Below, piece after piece: positions 8,711 to 19,544 of a stretch of DNA of 64,000 bases. The notes under the pieces were generated by a model, which ran no database searches, was not told the DNA's origin, and was given only the letters and a program-made list of their open reading frames with translations. The DNA lies in the NCBI RefSeq assembly GCF_000262045.1, contig NZ_AJVF01000039.1:744001-808000 (forward strand), given 5' to 3'. The position numbers and the translations under genes are program-made. Position 1 is the first letter of the stretch. Each line of letters begins with the position of its first letter. This stretch comes from Bacillus siamensis KCTC 13613. GTDB lineage: Bacteria; Bacillota; Bacilli; Bacillales; Bacillaceae.

Positions 8711-9535
8711 ATGAGTGCAATTTCTACAGAGACGCTGAGCTTAGGGTACGGAGAGACTGTTATCATTGACGAGTTGGATGTAGCGATTCCAAAAGGCGAA
8801 ATCACTGTATTGATCGGAAGCAACGGCTGCGGAAAATCGACGCTTTTACGTTCATTGGCGCGCCTGATGAAACCGAGGGGCGGTTCTGTGCTTTTGGAAG
8901 GAAAAGCCATCGCTAAGCTGCCGACGAAAGAAGTCGCCAGAGAACTGGCTATCTTGCCGCAGAGCCCGTCAGCTCCCGAAGGCCTGACCGTGCATCAGCT
9001 TGTAAAGCAGGGACGATACCCTTATCAAAGCTGGCTGAAGCAATGGTCCAAAGAGGACGAAGACGCAGTGGCAAAAGCGCTGAAGGCGACAAAGCTTGAG
9101 GAAATGGCCGACCGTACGGTGGATTCTTTGTCAGGCGGACAGCGCCAGCGCGCGTGGATTGCGATGACACTCGCCCAGGATACGGATATCATTCTGCTCG
9201 ACGAGCCGACAACCTATCTCGACATGACGCATCAAATTGAAATACTTGATTTGCTGTTTGAATTAAATGAAAAAGAAAAACGGACCATCGTCATGGTGCT
9301 GCACGACCTTAATCTCGCATGCCGCTATGCTCATTATCTTGTCGCCATTAAGGATAAACAGATTTACGCGGAGGGCCGTCCCGAAGAAGTCATCACTTGC
9401 GAGCTTGTGCAGCAGGTATTTGCGATGAACTGCCAAGTCACGCAGGACCCGCTGTTCGGTACGCCGCTTTGCATTCCGCACGGGCGCGGGAGATGCATCG
9501 TGCAGGAAGCGGCTCTCACCGCCCGATTGTCATAA
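8711..9535 (+). CDS. yusV: Iron-siderophore ABC transporter ATPase YusV
   Basis: A 274-residue FecE/FepC-type ATP-binding protein with Walker A GSNGCGKST (~residues 36-44), signature [10 protein letters not shown], Walker B DIILLDEPT and the switch His in VLHDLN. In B. subtilis YusV is the shared ATPase for the bacillibactin/enterobactin (Feu) and hydroxamate importers. No permease or binding protein is adjacent, which fits that role. ATG 8711 follows AAAGGAG; upstream in-frame codons are less plausible. A Fur-like box precedes it. Confidence 0.93.
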   Translation: MSAISTETLSLGYGETVIIDELDVAIPKGEITVLIGSNGCGKSTLLRSLARLMKPRGGSVLLEGKAIAKLPTKEVARELAILPQSPSAPEGLTVHQLVKQGRYPYQSWLKQWSKEDEDAVAKALKATKLEEMADRTVDSLSGGQRQRAWIAMTLAQDTDIILLDEPTTYLDMTHQIEILDLLFELNEKEKRTIVMVLHDLNLACRYAHYLVAIKDKQIYAEGRPEEVITCELVQQVFAMNCQVTQDPLFGTPLCIPHGRGRCIVQEAALTARLS

Positions 9536-9559
9536 TCATGAAAAAGGGAAGGGAACGGT

Positions 9560-9805
9560 ATGGAAGAAAAACTGCAGCAGCAGCTGGACGGCCTGCTTGA
9601 AAAATATACGGAACTATTGCTTGGCGAAACAACCCCGGAACTAAAGGAAGAAGTCAGGCAATGGATTTTGTATACACATATCGCAAAAAGCATGCCTCCG
9701 CTCGTAAAGCATTGGAACCAATCCTACCCGGACGCCAAAGAGGGCATCAAAGCTGCGATACAGCACATTAAACAGCTCAATGAAGAGCACAGAAAAAAAC
9801 AATAA
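9560..9805 (+). CDS. yusU: Conserved small protein YusU (DUF2573-like)
   Basis: An 81-residue acidic helical protein beginning MEEKLQQQLDGLLEKYTELL, preceded by GGGAAGGGAACGGT. It lies 24 bp after yusV and probably shares its iron-regulated transcript. The function of the family is unknown. Confidence 0.8.
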   Translation: MEEKLQQQLDGLLEKYTELLLGETTPELKEEVRQWILYTHIAKSMPPLVKHWNQSYPDAKEGIKAAIQHIKQLNEEHRKKQ

Positions 9806-9846
9806 AAAGCTTCCGGCATCAAAGAGAGGTGCCGGAAGCTTTTTTT
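9805..9846 (+). terminator. Terminator after yusU
   Basis: A long stem AAAAGCTTCCGGCA / TGCCGGAAGCTTTT followed by a T run. The following ~110 bp before the next gene hold nothing else I recognise. Confidence 0.9.
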
Positions 9847-9956
9847 GCTGAAAAGGAATCAATAAAGGCGCCATTCAATTCTTTAATAATTTCTTCCGCT
9901 TGTTGAACCAAGAAAAAAGGACCGCCGCAGCAATCCCTTTCTCTCTTTCCTATATA

Positions 9957-10997
9957 TCACATTTCTTTTCGGATACTTAATAACTCTTCAAATGCTTTTA
10001 TATTTGTATCAAAATTGGGCACTGTTTGAGATTCCTCGGCACATTTGACTTGTGCTACAACCAAATCATTAAAAGGTGTTGAAATTCCAGTACCTTCTGC
10101 CATTTTGGGAATAACTCCATTAATATAATCAATTTCAGTTTTGCGTTTCTTCTCAAGATCCTGCAGCATACTTGCTCTTAGCAGCCTAGATGGTGCCATG
10201 GCTGCCCTAAATGTCTGGATACGTTCAGGAATATCATTTTCGCTTCTTAATTCCAAAGATTCTAAATCAAGGCCGCCCATTTTCGCAAATTTGACACCAT
10301 TGGCGTGTCCAACCTTAATCGTCTCATCTGCGATATGAACTGCGCTGACAATGCCGATTTCATGGTCAAGAATGTCTCCGTATTCTCCATCTAATGCTGC
10401 CGATAAACCACTGAATGCATTATTGATAAGTAATTTTGACCACTTCGTTCCAACTAAATTATCGGAAATATGTGTTCCGCCGATAAGGTCTAAAACCGAT
10501 TTAATACGCTGGATTCTTTCTGTTGTTTCACCATTTAATTCTCCAATTTGAAAAGCGTACTCTTTAAATTGAGTATACTCAGTTGTAAGTCTGGATACGC
10601 CTGGTTCAATAAACGTAGCACCAAATTCAACAGAACCCGCAATAACACGTTCATTACCAACGATCGAAGCAACTTTCTGTTCAGGTATACCGTTTTGCAA
10701 GGAACATACAACACTGTCATCCTTTAAAAAAGGCAGTAACTCTTTAAGAATCGAATCATTATATAATTGTTTCGTCAGAAGTAATATTAAATCATACTTG
10801 CCTGACTTGTTTTCAGGGGTAATGGCTTTCACCTTTGCTTGGAATTCCGTTGTACCAACTACTTTAGCACCTATTTGATTTAGAGTATCTACATGTTCTT
10901 TGTATGAATCAATCAATTCGACATCCATTCCGCCAGCAGACAGATATGCTCCCACTATGGTTCCTAAAGAACCTGCCCCTAAAATTGCAATTCTCAT
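9957..10997 (-). CDS. Ketopantoate reductase/ApbA-PanE family oxidoreductase
   Basis: A 346-residue PanE-type NAD(P)-dependent oxidoreductase: Rossmann motif GAGSLGTIVGAYL at residues 7-19, LQNGI at ~109-113 and a catalytic Lys in the segment GTKWSKLLINN, followed by the helical C-terminal domain. It is longer than typical PanE (~300 aa). It is 13 bp downstream of the acetoacetate decarboxylase gene on the same strand. Context suggests reduction of a 2-keto or 3-keto acid in a small catabolic module rather than pantothenate synthesis. AT-rich codon use differs from flanking core genes. Confidence 0.8.
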   Translation of the reverse strand: MRIAILGAGSLGTIVGAYLSAGGMDVELIDSYKEHVDTLNQIGAKVVGTTEFQAKVKAITPENKSGKYDLILLLTKQLYNDSILKELLPFLKDDSVVCSLQNGIPEQKVASIVGNERVIAGSVEFGATFIEPGVSRLTTEYTQFKEYAFQIGELNGETTERIQRIKSVLDLIGGTHISDNLVGTKWSKLLINNAFSGLSAALDGEYGDILDHEIGIVSAVHIADETIKVGHANGVKFAKMGGLDLESLELRSENDIPERIQTFRAAMAPSRLLRASMLQDLEKKRKTEIDYINGVIPKMAEGTGISTPFNDLVVAQVKCAEESQTVPNFDTNIKAFEELLSIRKEM

Positions 10998-11010
10998 TGT
11001 AAACGTCTCC

Positions 11011-11757
11011 TTATTTTTCCTCTAAGTAGTTATAAACCGGCTGAGCAGCATTTAAGGTTAAATCTGTAAGGATATGAGATGCTGAAACGACTTCTAATAC
11101 AGGCAAGTCTGCAAGAGGTGCCAGAGCATGTTCAAATAATTGAAGCCGCGCGGGTCCAGTCCAGGCACCTTTAACTTCTATATTCGTTATTTGCGTTCGC
11201 ACCAAATCACAAACCCTTAAATCACCATTATAATCAGTAGCCATCTTAACCATAAAATTAGGTCGGCAAATTTCCCTTTTCGCTTTTTCCTTGTCCATTT
11301 CGAAATGTTTATATCCCATAGTCGCAGTTGCCACGCGAAGACTGCCATAATCCAGTGTGCCGACAAGAGTATCAGAGTCTATATACAGCTTAGGGGCACC
11401 CAATTTCTTTGGATATGCAGTAAGTTCCCGTCCGCTTGCGATAGCTGGAAAATTGTCTACATACATAGAATGTACATAATCCCCTTCTTCACCATTAAAG
11501 CTGACAGGGATGACTTGTCCTGCTTCTGTATAGGCGCCAAGTCCGGAAACATCGGGCATCCACATCACTTCGAATTTCACTAAAGGTTCAGTAATTTCAA
11601 GAGGTTCTGGCACTGCCGCACGTAACGCTTTTTCATCCGTTCGGTAAATAATATTTAAATATTCACGGTTAACAAATTTATAATTTGGGATAGGATAAGC
11701 AGGAGCCGTTAGCGGCGTATTTAAATTTTTTGCTATATCTTTCACATCAATTTTCAT
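11011..11757 (-). CDS. adc: Acetoacetate decarboxylase family protein
   Basis: A 248-residue Adc protein. The active-site segment ELTAYPKKLGAPKL (~residues 111-124) carries the tandem lysines that form the Schiff base in clostridial Adc, and the conserved MWMPDVSGLGAYTE segment is present. The clostridial enzyme decarboxylates acetoacetate to acetone and CO2. It is the first gene of a two-gene operon with the PanE-like gene and is divergent from a LysR regulator, the usual arrangement for a substrate-induced pathway. The natural substrate here is uncertain. Confidence 0.88.
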   Translation of the reverse strand: MKIDVKDIAKNLNTPLTAPAYPIPNYKFVNREYLNIIYRTDEKALRAAVPEPLEITEPLVKFEVMWMPDVSGLGAYTEAGQVIPVSFNGEEGDYVHSMYVDNFPAIASGRELTAYPKKLGAPKLYIDSDTLVGTLDYGSLRVATATMGYKHFEMDKEKAKREICRPNFMVKMATDYNGDLRVCDLVRTQITNIEVKGAWTGPARLQLFEHALAPLADLPVLEVVSASHILTDLTLNAAQPVYNYLEEK

Positions 11758-11896
11758 TGAATGACACCCTTTCCTTTTCTTTTTTATGTTTTTTCAATTT
11801 AACTATGCTATTATCTTACATCCGCATTTACATTTAATCTAATACATAATAAGGTATATGTATATTTATTGAAATAAATAAGGGAGATGCAGACAG
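11758..11896. promoter_or_regulatory. Divergent adc / lysR promoter region
   Basis: A 139-bp AT-rich gap between two divergent starts. LysR-type regulators normally bind such gaps; the AT-rich segment ATAAGGTATATGTATATTT near 11850 is a candidate, but no site is certain. Confidence 0.4.
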
Positions 11897-12784
11897 ATGG
11901 AATTGCTGCAGCTAAAATACTTTCAGACAGTTGCCTATACTGAGCATATTTCTAAAGCAGCAGAACAATTAAAGATTGCCCAGCCTTCTTTAAGTCTTAC
12001 TATAAAAAGACTTGAGAATGAACTGGGAACAGCCTTGTTTGAGAGAAAAGGCAGAAATATTAAGCTGAGTTCATCAGGGGAAATTCTTTTAAAACATGTA
12101 AACAGGATTTTTACTGAAATTGAAAATGCACAAACGGAAATTCAATTGAAGGAACATCAAATTTCTGACACCATAAGAATATCTATTTCCAATCCAAGAT
12201 TCCTTGCAGGACTGATGAGTGAATATATCAACCGCTCTCCTCAATCAAAAATTCTCCAAGCAATCGGAGTTAAAAGCGAGATCATCACAAGTTTAAAAAA
12301 AGGGGACATTGATTTAGGAATAACAGGTCATCCGATTCAAGATGAAGAGATAGAGAGCTATGTGCTGGTAAATGAAGATATTGTTCTGGCTTTACCCTCA
12401 AACCACCGATTTACGGGTAAAACAGAAATTTCTTTACGTCTTGTCGCCGATGAACCATTTATTACCCTTGCTAATAATGAGGAGTATAGAGGTTTTACAA
12501 CCTCGCTTTGTGAGAAAGCTGGTTTCACCCCAAATATTGCATTTGAGGCGGATTCTCATTTACTGGTCGAGATTATAAAGCTGGATCGAGGTGTTGCGTT
12601 GCTTCCTATTTCAGTTTGCAGAACATTGGGGCTGAATTTTATAAAAGTGACTGATCACTCTGCTTCATATCCAGTCGGCTTATCTTGGATGAGACATAAG
12701 CTGTTATCTTCTTCGGTAAGAAATTTTCGTGACTTTATTATGTCGTACTATAAAGATAACGATGAAATGTTTAAGGTTTATTAA
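11897..12784 (+). CDS. yusT: LysR-family transcriptional regulator (YusT-like)
   Basis: A 295-residue LTTR with an N-terminal winged helix (residues ~1-60, including AAEQLKIAQPSLSLTIKRLE) and a periplasmic-binding-like effector domain (~90-290). It is divergent from adc and probably controls it. Position after yusU fits yusT of B. subtilis, but the partner genes differ, so orthology is tentative. Confidence 0.85.
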   Translation: MELLQLKYFQTVAYTEHISKAAEQLKIAQPSLSLTIKRLENELGTALFERKGRNIKLSSSGEILLKHVNRIFTEIENAQTEIQLKEHQISDTIRISISNPRFLAGLMSEYINRSPQSKILQAIGVKSEIITSLKKGDIDLGITGHPIQDEEIESYVLVNEDIVLALPSNHRFTGKTEISLRLVADEPFITLANNEEYRGFTTSLCEKAGFTPNIAFEADSHLLVEIIKLDRGVALLPISVCRTLGLNFIKVTDHSASYPVGLSWMRHKLLSSSVRNFRDFIMSYYKDNDEMFKVY

Positions 12785-12840
12785 AGGGTTCCATCACTAG
12801 GGTTTTTACCCCCATTTCCTATTCACTTGTTGCGGGGTAG

Positions 12841-12954
12841 GTACTCCGGCTGCACGAAAAGCTGGGCGTCAGAAAAGAAGATGTGTTTATCGTCCTCTCA
12901 GGCAATGCGGCGGAAGACTGGTCATTCGGAAACGGAGAGGCCCAGAGGATATAA
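12841..12954 (+). pseudogene. yusQ: 3' remnant of yusQ (tautomerase family)
   Basis: Codons 12841-12954 read VLRLHEKLGVRKEDVFIVL, then SGNAAEDWSFGNGEAQRI and a stop. This is the C-terminal end of a 4-oxalocrotonate-tautomerase-like protein such as YusQ. A stop lies directly upstream in frame (12838) and no start or ribosome binding site is present. The 5' end was apparently lost when the adc/lysR module replaced the local genes. Confidence 0.75.
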
Positions 12955-12956
12955 AA

Positions 12957-12981
12957 AAATCCCGCGGCATCCGCGGAATTT
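12957..12981 (-). terminator. Terminator of mdtRP
   Basis: Stem TCCGCGGATG / CATCCGCGG region (ATCCCGCGGCATCCGCGGAAT on plus is close to a perfect inverted repeat) followed on the minus strand by a run of T. It ends the mdtP message. Confidence 0.75.
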
Positions 12982-12987
12982 TCTCTA

Positions 12988-15065
<2,078 letters not shown>

Positions 15066-15098
15066 AACTCCTCCTCATCTGGTTCTTCGGGAAAATAA

Positions 15099-15112
15099 TT
15101 AACATTAGTTAA
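15099..15112. promoter_or_regulatory. Putative MdtR operator
   Basis: TTAACATTAGTTAA is an inverted repeat (TTAAC/GTTAA) about 35 bp upstream of mdtR, where a MarR autorepressor would bind. The assignment is by position and symmetry. Confidence 0.5.
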
Positions 15113-15161
15113 ATATAAATAAGGATTAAAGATAAGTCAATCCTTTTGTGCAAAAATAAAA

Positions 15162-15198
15162 AAAGGATTGATGCTTAGTGAAAACATCAAATCCTTTC
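15162..15198. terminator. Terminator after yusN
   Basis: AAAGGATTGATG and CATCAAATCCTTT form an imperfect stem with an A run on its left that reads as T run on the minus strand, just past the yusN stop. Confidence 0.65.
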
Positions 15199-15203
15199 TT
15201 ATG

Positions 15204-15536
15204 TTACTGCTGGTAGGGAGACTGCTGCTGAATGGTCTGCCGGAACTTCTGATACGATTGCTGAAGCTTTTGGGTGTCGGCCGCTTCAATGGAATACCAG
15301 CCATTTTGAAACATTACATCGTATAATCTTCTCTGCGCTTTTTGTGACTCATCGAAAATCGCCTGAATATCTTGATAAAGAGACTCGTGGCTGAACTCGT
15401 GCAGGGCTGTGCAATATGAAGACGTGATATACTTTTCCGTCGTCAGCAGTTCATTCACCAAGTCTCGGTCATTCATTTGCGCCGTATCGGGCACGGGCGT
15501 TTGCGGGTTAGTGATTTTTTGATTTTGCTGTTCCAT
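15204..15536 (-). CDS. yusN: Coat F-domain protein YusN
   Basis: A 110-residue helical protein with the CotF four-helix core (LVNELLTTEKYITSSYCTAL to YDVMFQNGWY). Coat F domains occur in spore coat proteins, and expression in the mother cell is likely but not visible in the sequence. It is the second gene of a pair with yuzM, 11 bp apart in frame with the ribosome binding site overlapping the yuzM end. Confidence 0.82.
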   Translation of the reverse strand: MEQQNQKITNPQTPVPDTAQMNDRDLVNELLTTEKYITSSYCTALHEFSHESLYQDIQAIFDESQKAQRRLYDVMFQNGWYSIEAADTQKLQQSYQKFRQTIQQQSPYQQ

Positions 15537-15547
15537 GTATTGTCCTC

Positions 15548-15805
15548 CTATTGCATATAGCCTGTTGTTGTCTGTCCGCCTTGAGCGGGATTCAGGTGAC
15601 CCAAAATGTTTTGATAATGTTTGTGGTGCATCCGGCCTATTTGTTCAAGCTCTTGTTTTAACGTCTGATTCTGGCAGTGTTCCGCCATGAAATGCGCTTT
15701 TTTCATGGCAAGCAGATTCCAGTTCAGCATGTCTTCAAGATACAAATGGTCTTTCGTTGAGATGACGGCAGGCGGCAAATGTCCGTGCTGCTCCTGGTTA
15801 TTCAT
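15548..15805 (-). CDS. yuzM: Small coat F-like protein YuzM
   Basis: An 85-residue protein with the CotF-like segment YLEDMLNWNLLAMKKAHFMAEHC followed by a Gly/Gln-rich tail. ATG at 15803-15805 follows GAAGGAGG; the longer upstream frame lacks a ribosome binding site. It is paired with yusN and probably sporulation-related. Confidence 0.75.
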   Translation of the reverse strand: MNNQEQHGHLPPAVISTKDHLYLEDMLNWNLLAMKKAHFMAEHCQNQTLKQELEQIGRMHHKHYQNILGHLNPAQGGQTTTGYMQ

Positions 15806-15894
15806 ATAAACGCCTCCTTCAATTCTGTTCTTCTTAGCTTTCTCTGCGACCGGGATTTCATACACGAATAAAAGAAAAAGGAGGGAGTTCGCCC

Positions 15895-16803
15895 TTGCTG
15901 CGGAGCATATGTTTATTTTTGTCGAAAAATAAAATGCTTACGAAATTCGCCCAGGCTTACGGCCTCCGCTTCGGCGCGGGAAGATTCGTTGCGGGGGAAA
16001 CACTTCGAGAAGCAGTAAAAACGGTGAAGCGGCTGAACCAAAACGGGCTGTCGGCCTCGATAGATTACCTAGGTGAATATGCTGGGTCCCGGAAGGATGC
16101 CAAAAGGACGGCCGAAGAATGTAAAAAAGCAATCAGGGCGATCGCAGAGAATCAATTGGACTGTGAGCTGTCGCTGAAATTAACATCCATCGGTCTGGAT
16201 ATATCTGAGAATCTCGCCGAACAGCACATCAGAGACATATTGACGGAGGCAAAAGAACACCGCGTCCCCGTCACGATTGACATGGAGGACTATTCCAGAT
16301 GCGCCCGCACGCTTGATCTGTATAAGCGGTGCAAACCGGATTTTCCGATGCTCGGCACCGTCATTCAGGCTTATTTGTACCGCGCGGCTGAAGACATCAG
16401 CAGCCTGATGCCATACAAACCGCGGCTCAGGCTTGTAAAAGGCGCATACAAAGAATCAGCGTCCGTTGCGTTTCCTGATAAAAAAGGGACCGATCTTCAT
16501 TTCCAGCAGCTGATCAAGCTGCAGCTTTTGAGCGGGCATGAAACAGCGGTGGCGACACATGATGACGACATGATTTCGTATACGAAAACACTCATCAGCG
16601 AATATCAGATTCCCCGGGAGCAGTTTGAATTCCAAATGCTGTACGGCATCAGAACGGAGCGGCAGAAAAAGCTTGCCGAAGAAGGATACAGGATGAGGGT
16701 GTACGTCCCGTACGGAACCGATTGGTACGGCTACCTGATGAGAAGAATTGCCGAGCGCCCGGCAAATGCGGCGTTTGTGCTGAAAGGAATCTTCAAAAAA
16801 TAA
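15895..16803 (+). CDS. fadM: Proline dehydrogenase FadM/PutM
   Basis: A 302-residue FAD-dependent proline dehydrogenase (PRODH barrel), oxidising proline to pyrroline-5-carboxylate. Motifs include LKLTSIGLD, TIDMEDYSRC, LRLVKGAYKES and FEFQMLYGIR with the C-terminal RRIAERPANA, all typical of PRODH. The start is TTG 15895 after AAGGAGGGAG; no in-frame ATG exists nearby. In B. subtilis the gene (yusM) neighbours the fadNAE operon. Confidence 0.93.
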   Translation: MLRSICLFLSKNKMLTKFAQAYGLRFGAGRFVAGETLREAVKTVKRLNQNGLSASIDYLGEYAGSRKDAKRTAEECKKAIRAIAENQLDCELSLKLTSIGLDISENLAEQHIRDILTEAKEHRVPVTIDMEDYSRCARTLDLYKRCKPDFPMLGTVIQAYLYRAAEDISSLMPYKPRLRLVKGAYKESASVAFPDKKGTDLHFQQLIKLQLLSGHETAVATHDDDMISYTKTLISEYQIPREQFEFQMLYGIRTERQKKLAEEGYRMRVYVPYGTDWYGYLMRRIAERPANAAFVLKGIFKK

Positions 16804-16826
16804 CGGCTGCCTTAAAAAAGCAGCCG
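16804..16826. terminator. Terminator between fadM and yuzL
   Basis: Stem CGGCTGC / GCAGCCG; the T run is best on the minus strand, so it mainly serves yuzL, with possible bidirectional use. Confidence 0.65.
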
Positions 16827-16833
16827 CAGTCTG

Positions 16834-16974
16834 TTACTCCATGTTGTCTTTTTTATATTGCTGATTTTGGCTTGTCCGCTTGCCGCCGCCGTATTTTTGC
16901 TTCGGTCCCGCATTTCCTTTCATGCTTGCCGCGCTCACTGCGCCGGAAGACGGATCTTTTCTCCCTCGCACCAT
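16834..16974 (-). CDS. yuzL: Small basic protein YuzL
   Basis: A 46-residue, strongly basic protein beginning MVRGRKDPSSGAVSAASMKG, with ATG at 16972-16974 behind GGAGGTG. This matches the short YuzL family of Bacillus, whose function is unknown. The sequence looks disordered and SASP-like in composition. Confidence 0.75.
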   Translation of the reverse strand: MVRGRKDPSSGAVSAASMKGNAGPKQKYGGGKRTSQNQQYKKDNME

Positions 16975-17126
16975 TCCCTTCACCTCCGGGTTTAAGTTTC
17001 CCGCCTGCGGCGCGGAACATGCGGAAGCCAAAAAATTTAAAAAAATTCCATATTTGCTATTGAAGTCATCCTGAAAATCTTTTAAGATGAAAGAAGAAAA
17101 GGGTTTCATTTTTTTTGCCGAAAAAA

Positions 17127-17144
17127 TGAATGACTATTCATTCA
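17127..17144. promoter_or_regulatory. FadR operator of fadNAE
   Basis: TGAATGACTATTCATTCA is a perfect match to the B. subtilis FadR consensus TGAATGANTANTCATTCA and lies 21 bp upstream of fadN. Long-chain acyl-CoA releases FadR and induces beta-oxidation. Confidence 0.93.
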
Positions 17145-17164
17145 AAGTTCAAGGGGGATGACTC

Positions 17165-19534
17165 ATGCACAAGTTTATAAAGAAAGCAGCCGTTCTCGGG
17201 TCAGGCGTCATGGGGTCCGGAATTGCCGCGCACTTGGCTAACATCGGAATTCCCGTCCTGCTGCTTGATATTGTGCCAAACGAGCTGACAAAGGATGAGG
17301 TGAAAAAAGGGCTGACATTAGAAAGCCCGGAGGTCCGCAGCAGACTGAGCCGATCGGCCATGCAAAAGCTGCTGAAGCAAAAACCGGCGCCGCTGACTTC
17401 AGCTGCCAATCTCGATTATATAACGGCGGGGAATTTGGAAGATGACGCGGCTGGGTTGAAAGATGCTGATTGGATTATTGAAGTCGTCGTCGAAAATCTT
17501 GACGTGAAAAAACAGATTTTCTCACTTGTTGATGAATACCGGAAACCAGGAAGCATCGTGTCCAGCAATACGTCCGGTATCTCCGTCACAAAAATGGCGG
17601 AAGGCAGATCTGCCGATTTTAAAGCTCATTTCTTAGGAACACATTTCTTTAATCCGGCCCGCTACTTGAAACTTCTGGAAATCATTCCGATTCAGGAAAC
17701 AGATCCTGACGTATTGCAATTTATGACTTCATTTGCCGAAAATACACTCGGAAAAGGTGTCGTCATCGCAAAAGACACGCCTAACTTTATCGCCAACCGC
17801 ATCGGTACGTACGGCCTGTTGGTCACGGTAAGGGAAATGCTTTCCTCCGGCTGCCGCATCGGCGAGGTGGACACGGTGACCGGGCCTTTGATCGGCAGAC
17901 CGAAAAGCGCGACCTTCAGAACCCTTGACGTCGTGGGGCTTGATACATTCGCCCATGTGGCAAAAAATGTTTATGATAAAGCCGACGGTGCTGAAAAAGA
18001 CATGTTTAAGCTGCCGGAATTTATGAATGACATGCTGAAAAACAATTGGCTGGGCAGCAAATCAGGCCAAGGTTTTTACAAAAAAGAAGGTAAAACAATA
18101 TATGAGCTCGATCCGCTTACCATGACATACGGCGAGCGTTCGAAAATGAAGACGCCCGCTTTAGAAGCCGCCAAACAGGCAAAGGGTGCCAAAGGGAAAA
18201 TGAAAGCGCTTATATATTCTGATGACCGCGCCGGCCGCCTGCTTTGGAATATCACGTCGCAAACCCTCTTATACTCAGCCCGGCTTTTAGGTGAAATCAC
18301 TGATGATATCAAAGCGATTGACGACGCCATGAAATGGGGCTTCGGCTGGGAGCTCGGCCCGTTTGAGATATGGGATGCCATCGGTGTCAGAACATCAGCA
18401 GAGCGGCTTGAACAAGAAGGCGCAGAACTTCCCGGCTGGGTGAAAGAAATGCTTGACGAGGGCCATGAAACATTTTATATGAAGGAAAACGGAAGACCGT
18501 TTTACTATTCAGACGGCCAATACAGAGCTGTGAAAGAAAATCCGAAACGGATCAGCCTGCAAACGGTAAAGGAAACAAAGGGCGTGATCAGCAAAAACAG
18601 CGGTGCCAGTCTGATTGATCTCGGCGATGATATCGCTTTGCTGGAATTTCATACGAAAAGCAACGCGATCGGCTTAGACATTATTCAGATGATTGACAAT
18701 GCGCTTGAGGAAACGGAGCGGAATTATAAAGGTCTTGTCATCGGAAACCAAGGCAGACATTTCTGCGCGGGAGCAAACCTTGCGATGATTTTAATGGAAG
18801 CTCAGGATGATAACTTCATGGAAGTCGATTTTGTCATCCGCCGTTTTCAGCAGACGATGCTGAACATCAAATACAGCGCCAAACCTGTTGTGGCGGCGCC
18901 GTTCGGAATGACACTCGGCGGAGGAACGGAAGTCTGTCTTCCGGCGGCACGCGTTCAGGCGGCGAGCGAATCGTATATGGGTCTTGTCGAAACCGGCGTC
19001 GGCCTTATTCCGGGCGGCGGAGGAAATAAAGAGTTGTACATGAATTATTTGAACGGCGGAAGTGAACTGATGGACGCTGCCATTAAAACCTTTGAAACAA
19101 TTGCGCTTGCCAAGGTGTCCGGCTCGGCGCACGAAGCCCGTGATATGAAGATTTTGTCTGCGGCAGACCGTGTCAGCATGAATCAGGATCACCTGCTGCA
19201 CGATGCGAAACAGCTGGCTGCTTATTTATATGACAGCGGATACCGCCCGCCTGCCCGCAAAAAGGTAAAAGTCACCGGGGAAACCGGCTGTGCCGCGTTA
19301 CTGCTCGGAGCAGACCAAATGAGAAGATCCGGCTATTTATCAGATCATGATATGAAGATTGCGAAGAAGCTGGCCCATGTCATTGCCGGAGGAAGAGTCC
19401 CGTTCGGCACGGAGGTTTCAGAAGAATATTTACTCGAGATTGAAAGAGAAGCCTTTTTAAGTCTCGCTGGCGAGGCGAAATCTCAAGCAAGAATGCAGCA
19501 TATGCTGGTCAAAGGCAAACCTTTACGGAACTAG
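17165..19534 (+). CDS. fadN: 3-hydroxyacyl-CoA dehydrogenase / enoyl-CoA hydratase FadN
   Basis: A 789-residue bifunctional beta-oxidation enzyme. The N-terminal half is an NAD-binding 3-hydroxyacyl-CoA dehydrogenase (GSGVMGSGIA at ~12-21; THFFNPARY and the substrate domain to ~430). The C-terminal half (~480-720) is a crotonase domain with the oxyanion segment GRHFCAGANLAM and VETGVGLIPGGGG. It is the first gene of fadN-fadA-fadE and sits directly behind the FadR operator. Confidence 0.95.
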   Translation: MHKFIKKAAVLGSGVMGSGIAAHLANIGIPVLLLDIVPNELTKDEVKKGLTLESPEVRSRLSRSAMQKLLKQKPAPLTSAANLDYITAGNLEDDAAGLKDADWIIEVVVENLDVKKQIFSLVDEYRKPGSIVSSNTSGISVTKMAEGRSADFKAHFLGTHFFNPARYLKLLEIIPIQETDPDVLQFMTSFAENTLGKGVVIAKDTPNFIANRIGTYGLLVTVREMLSSGCRIGEVDTVTGPLIGRPKSATFRTLDVVGLDTFAHVAKNVYDKADGAEKDMFKLPEFMNDMLKNNWLGSKSGQGFYKKEGKTIYELDPLTMTYGERSKMKTPALEAAKQAKGAKGKMKALIYSDDRAGRLLWNITSQTLLYSARLLGEITDDIKAIDDAMKWGFGWELGPFEIWDAIGVRTSAERLEQEGAELPGWVKEMLDEGHETFYMKENGRPFYYSDGQYRAVKENPKRISLQTVKETKGVISKNSGASLIDLGDDIALLEFHTKSNAIGLDIIQMIDNALEETERNYKGLVIGNQGRHFCAGANLAMILMEAQDDNFMEVDFVIRRFQQTMLNIKYSAKPVVAAPFGMTLGGGTEVCLPAARVQAASESYMGLVETGVGLIPGGGGNKELYMNYLNGGSELMDAAIKTFETIALAKVSGSAHEARDMKILSAADRVSMNQDHLLHDAKQLAAYLYDSGYRPPARKKVKVTGETGCAALLLGADQMRRSGYLSDHDMKIAKKLAHVIAGGRVPFGTEVSEEYLLEIEREAFLSLAGEAKSQARMQHMLVKGKPLRN

Positions 19535-19544
19535 GAGGGTGTTT

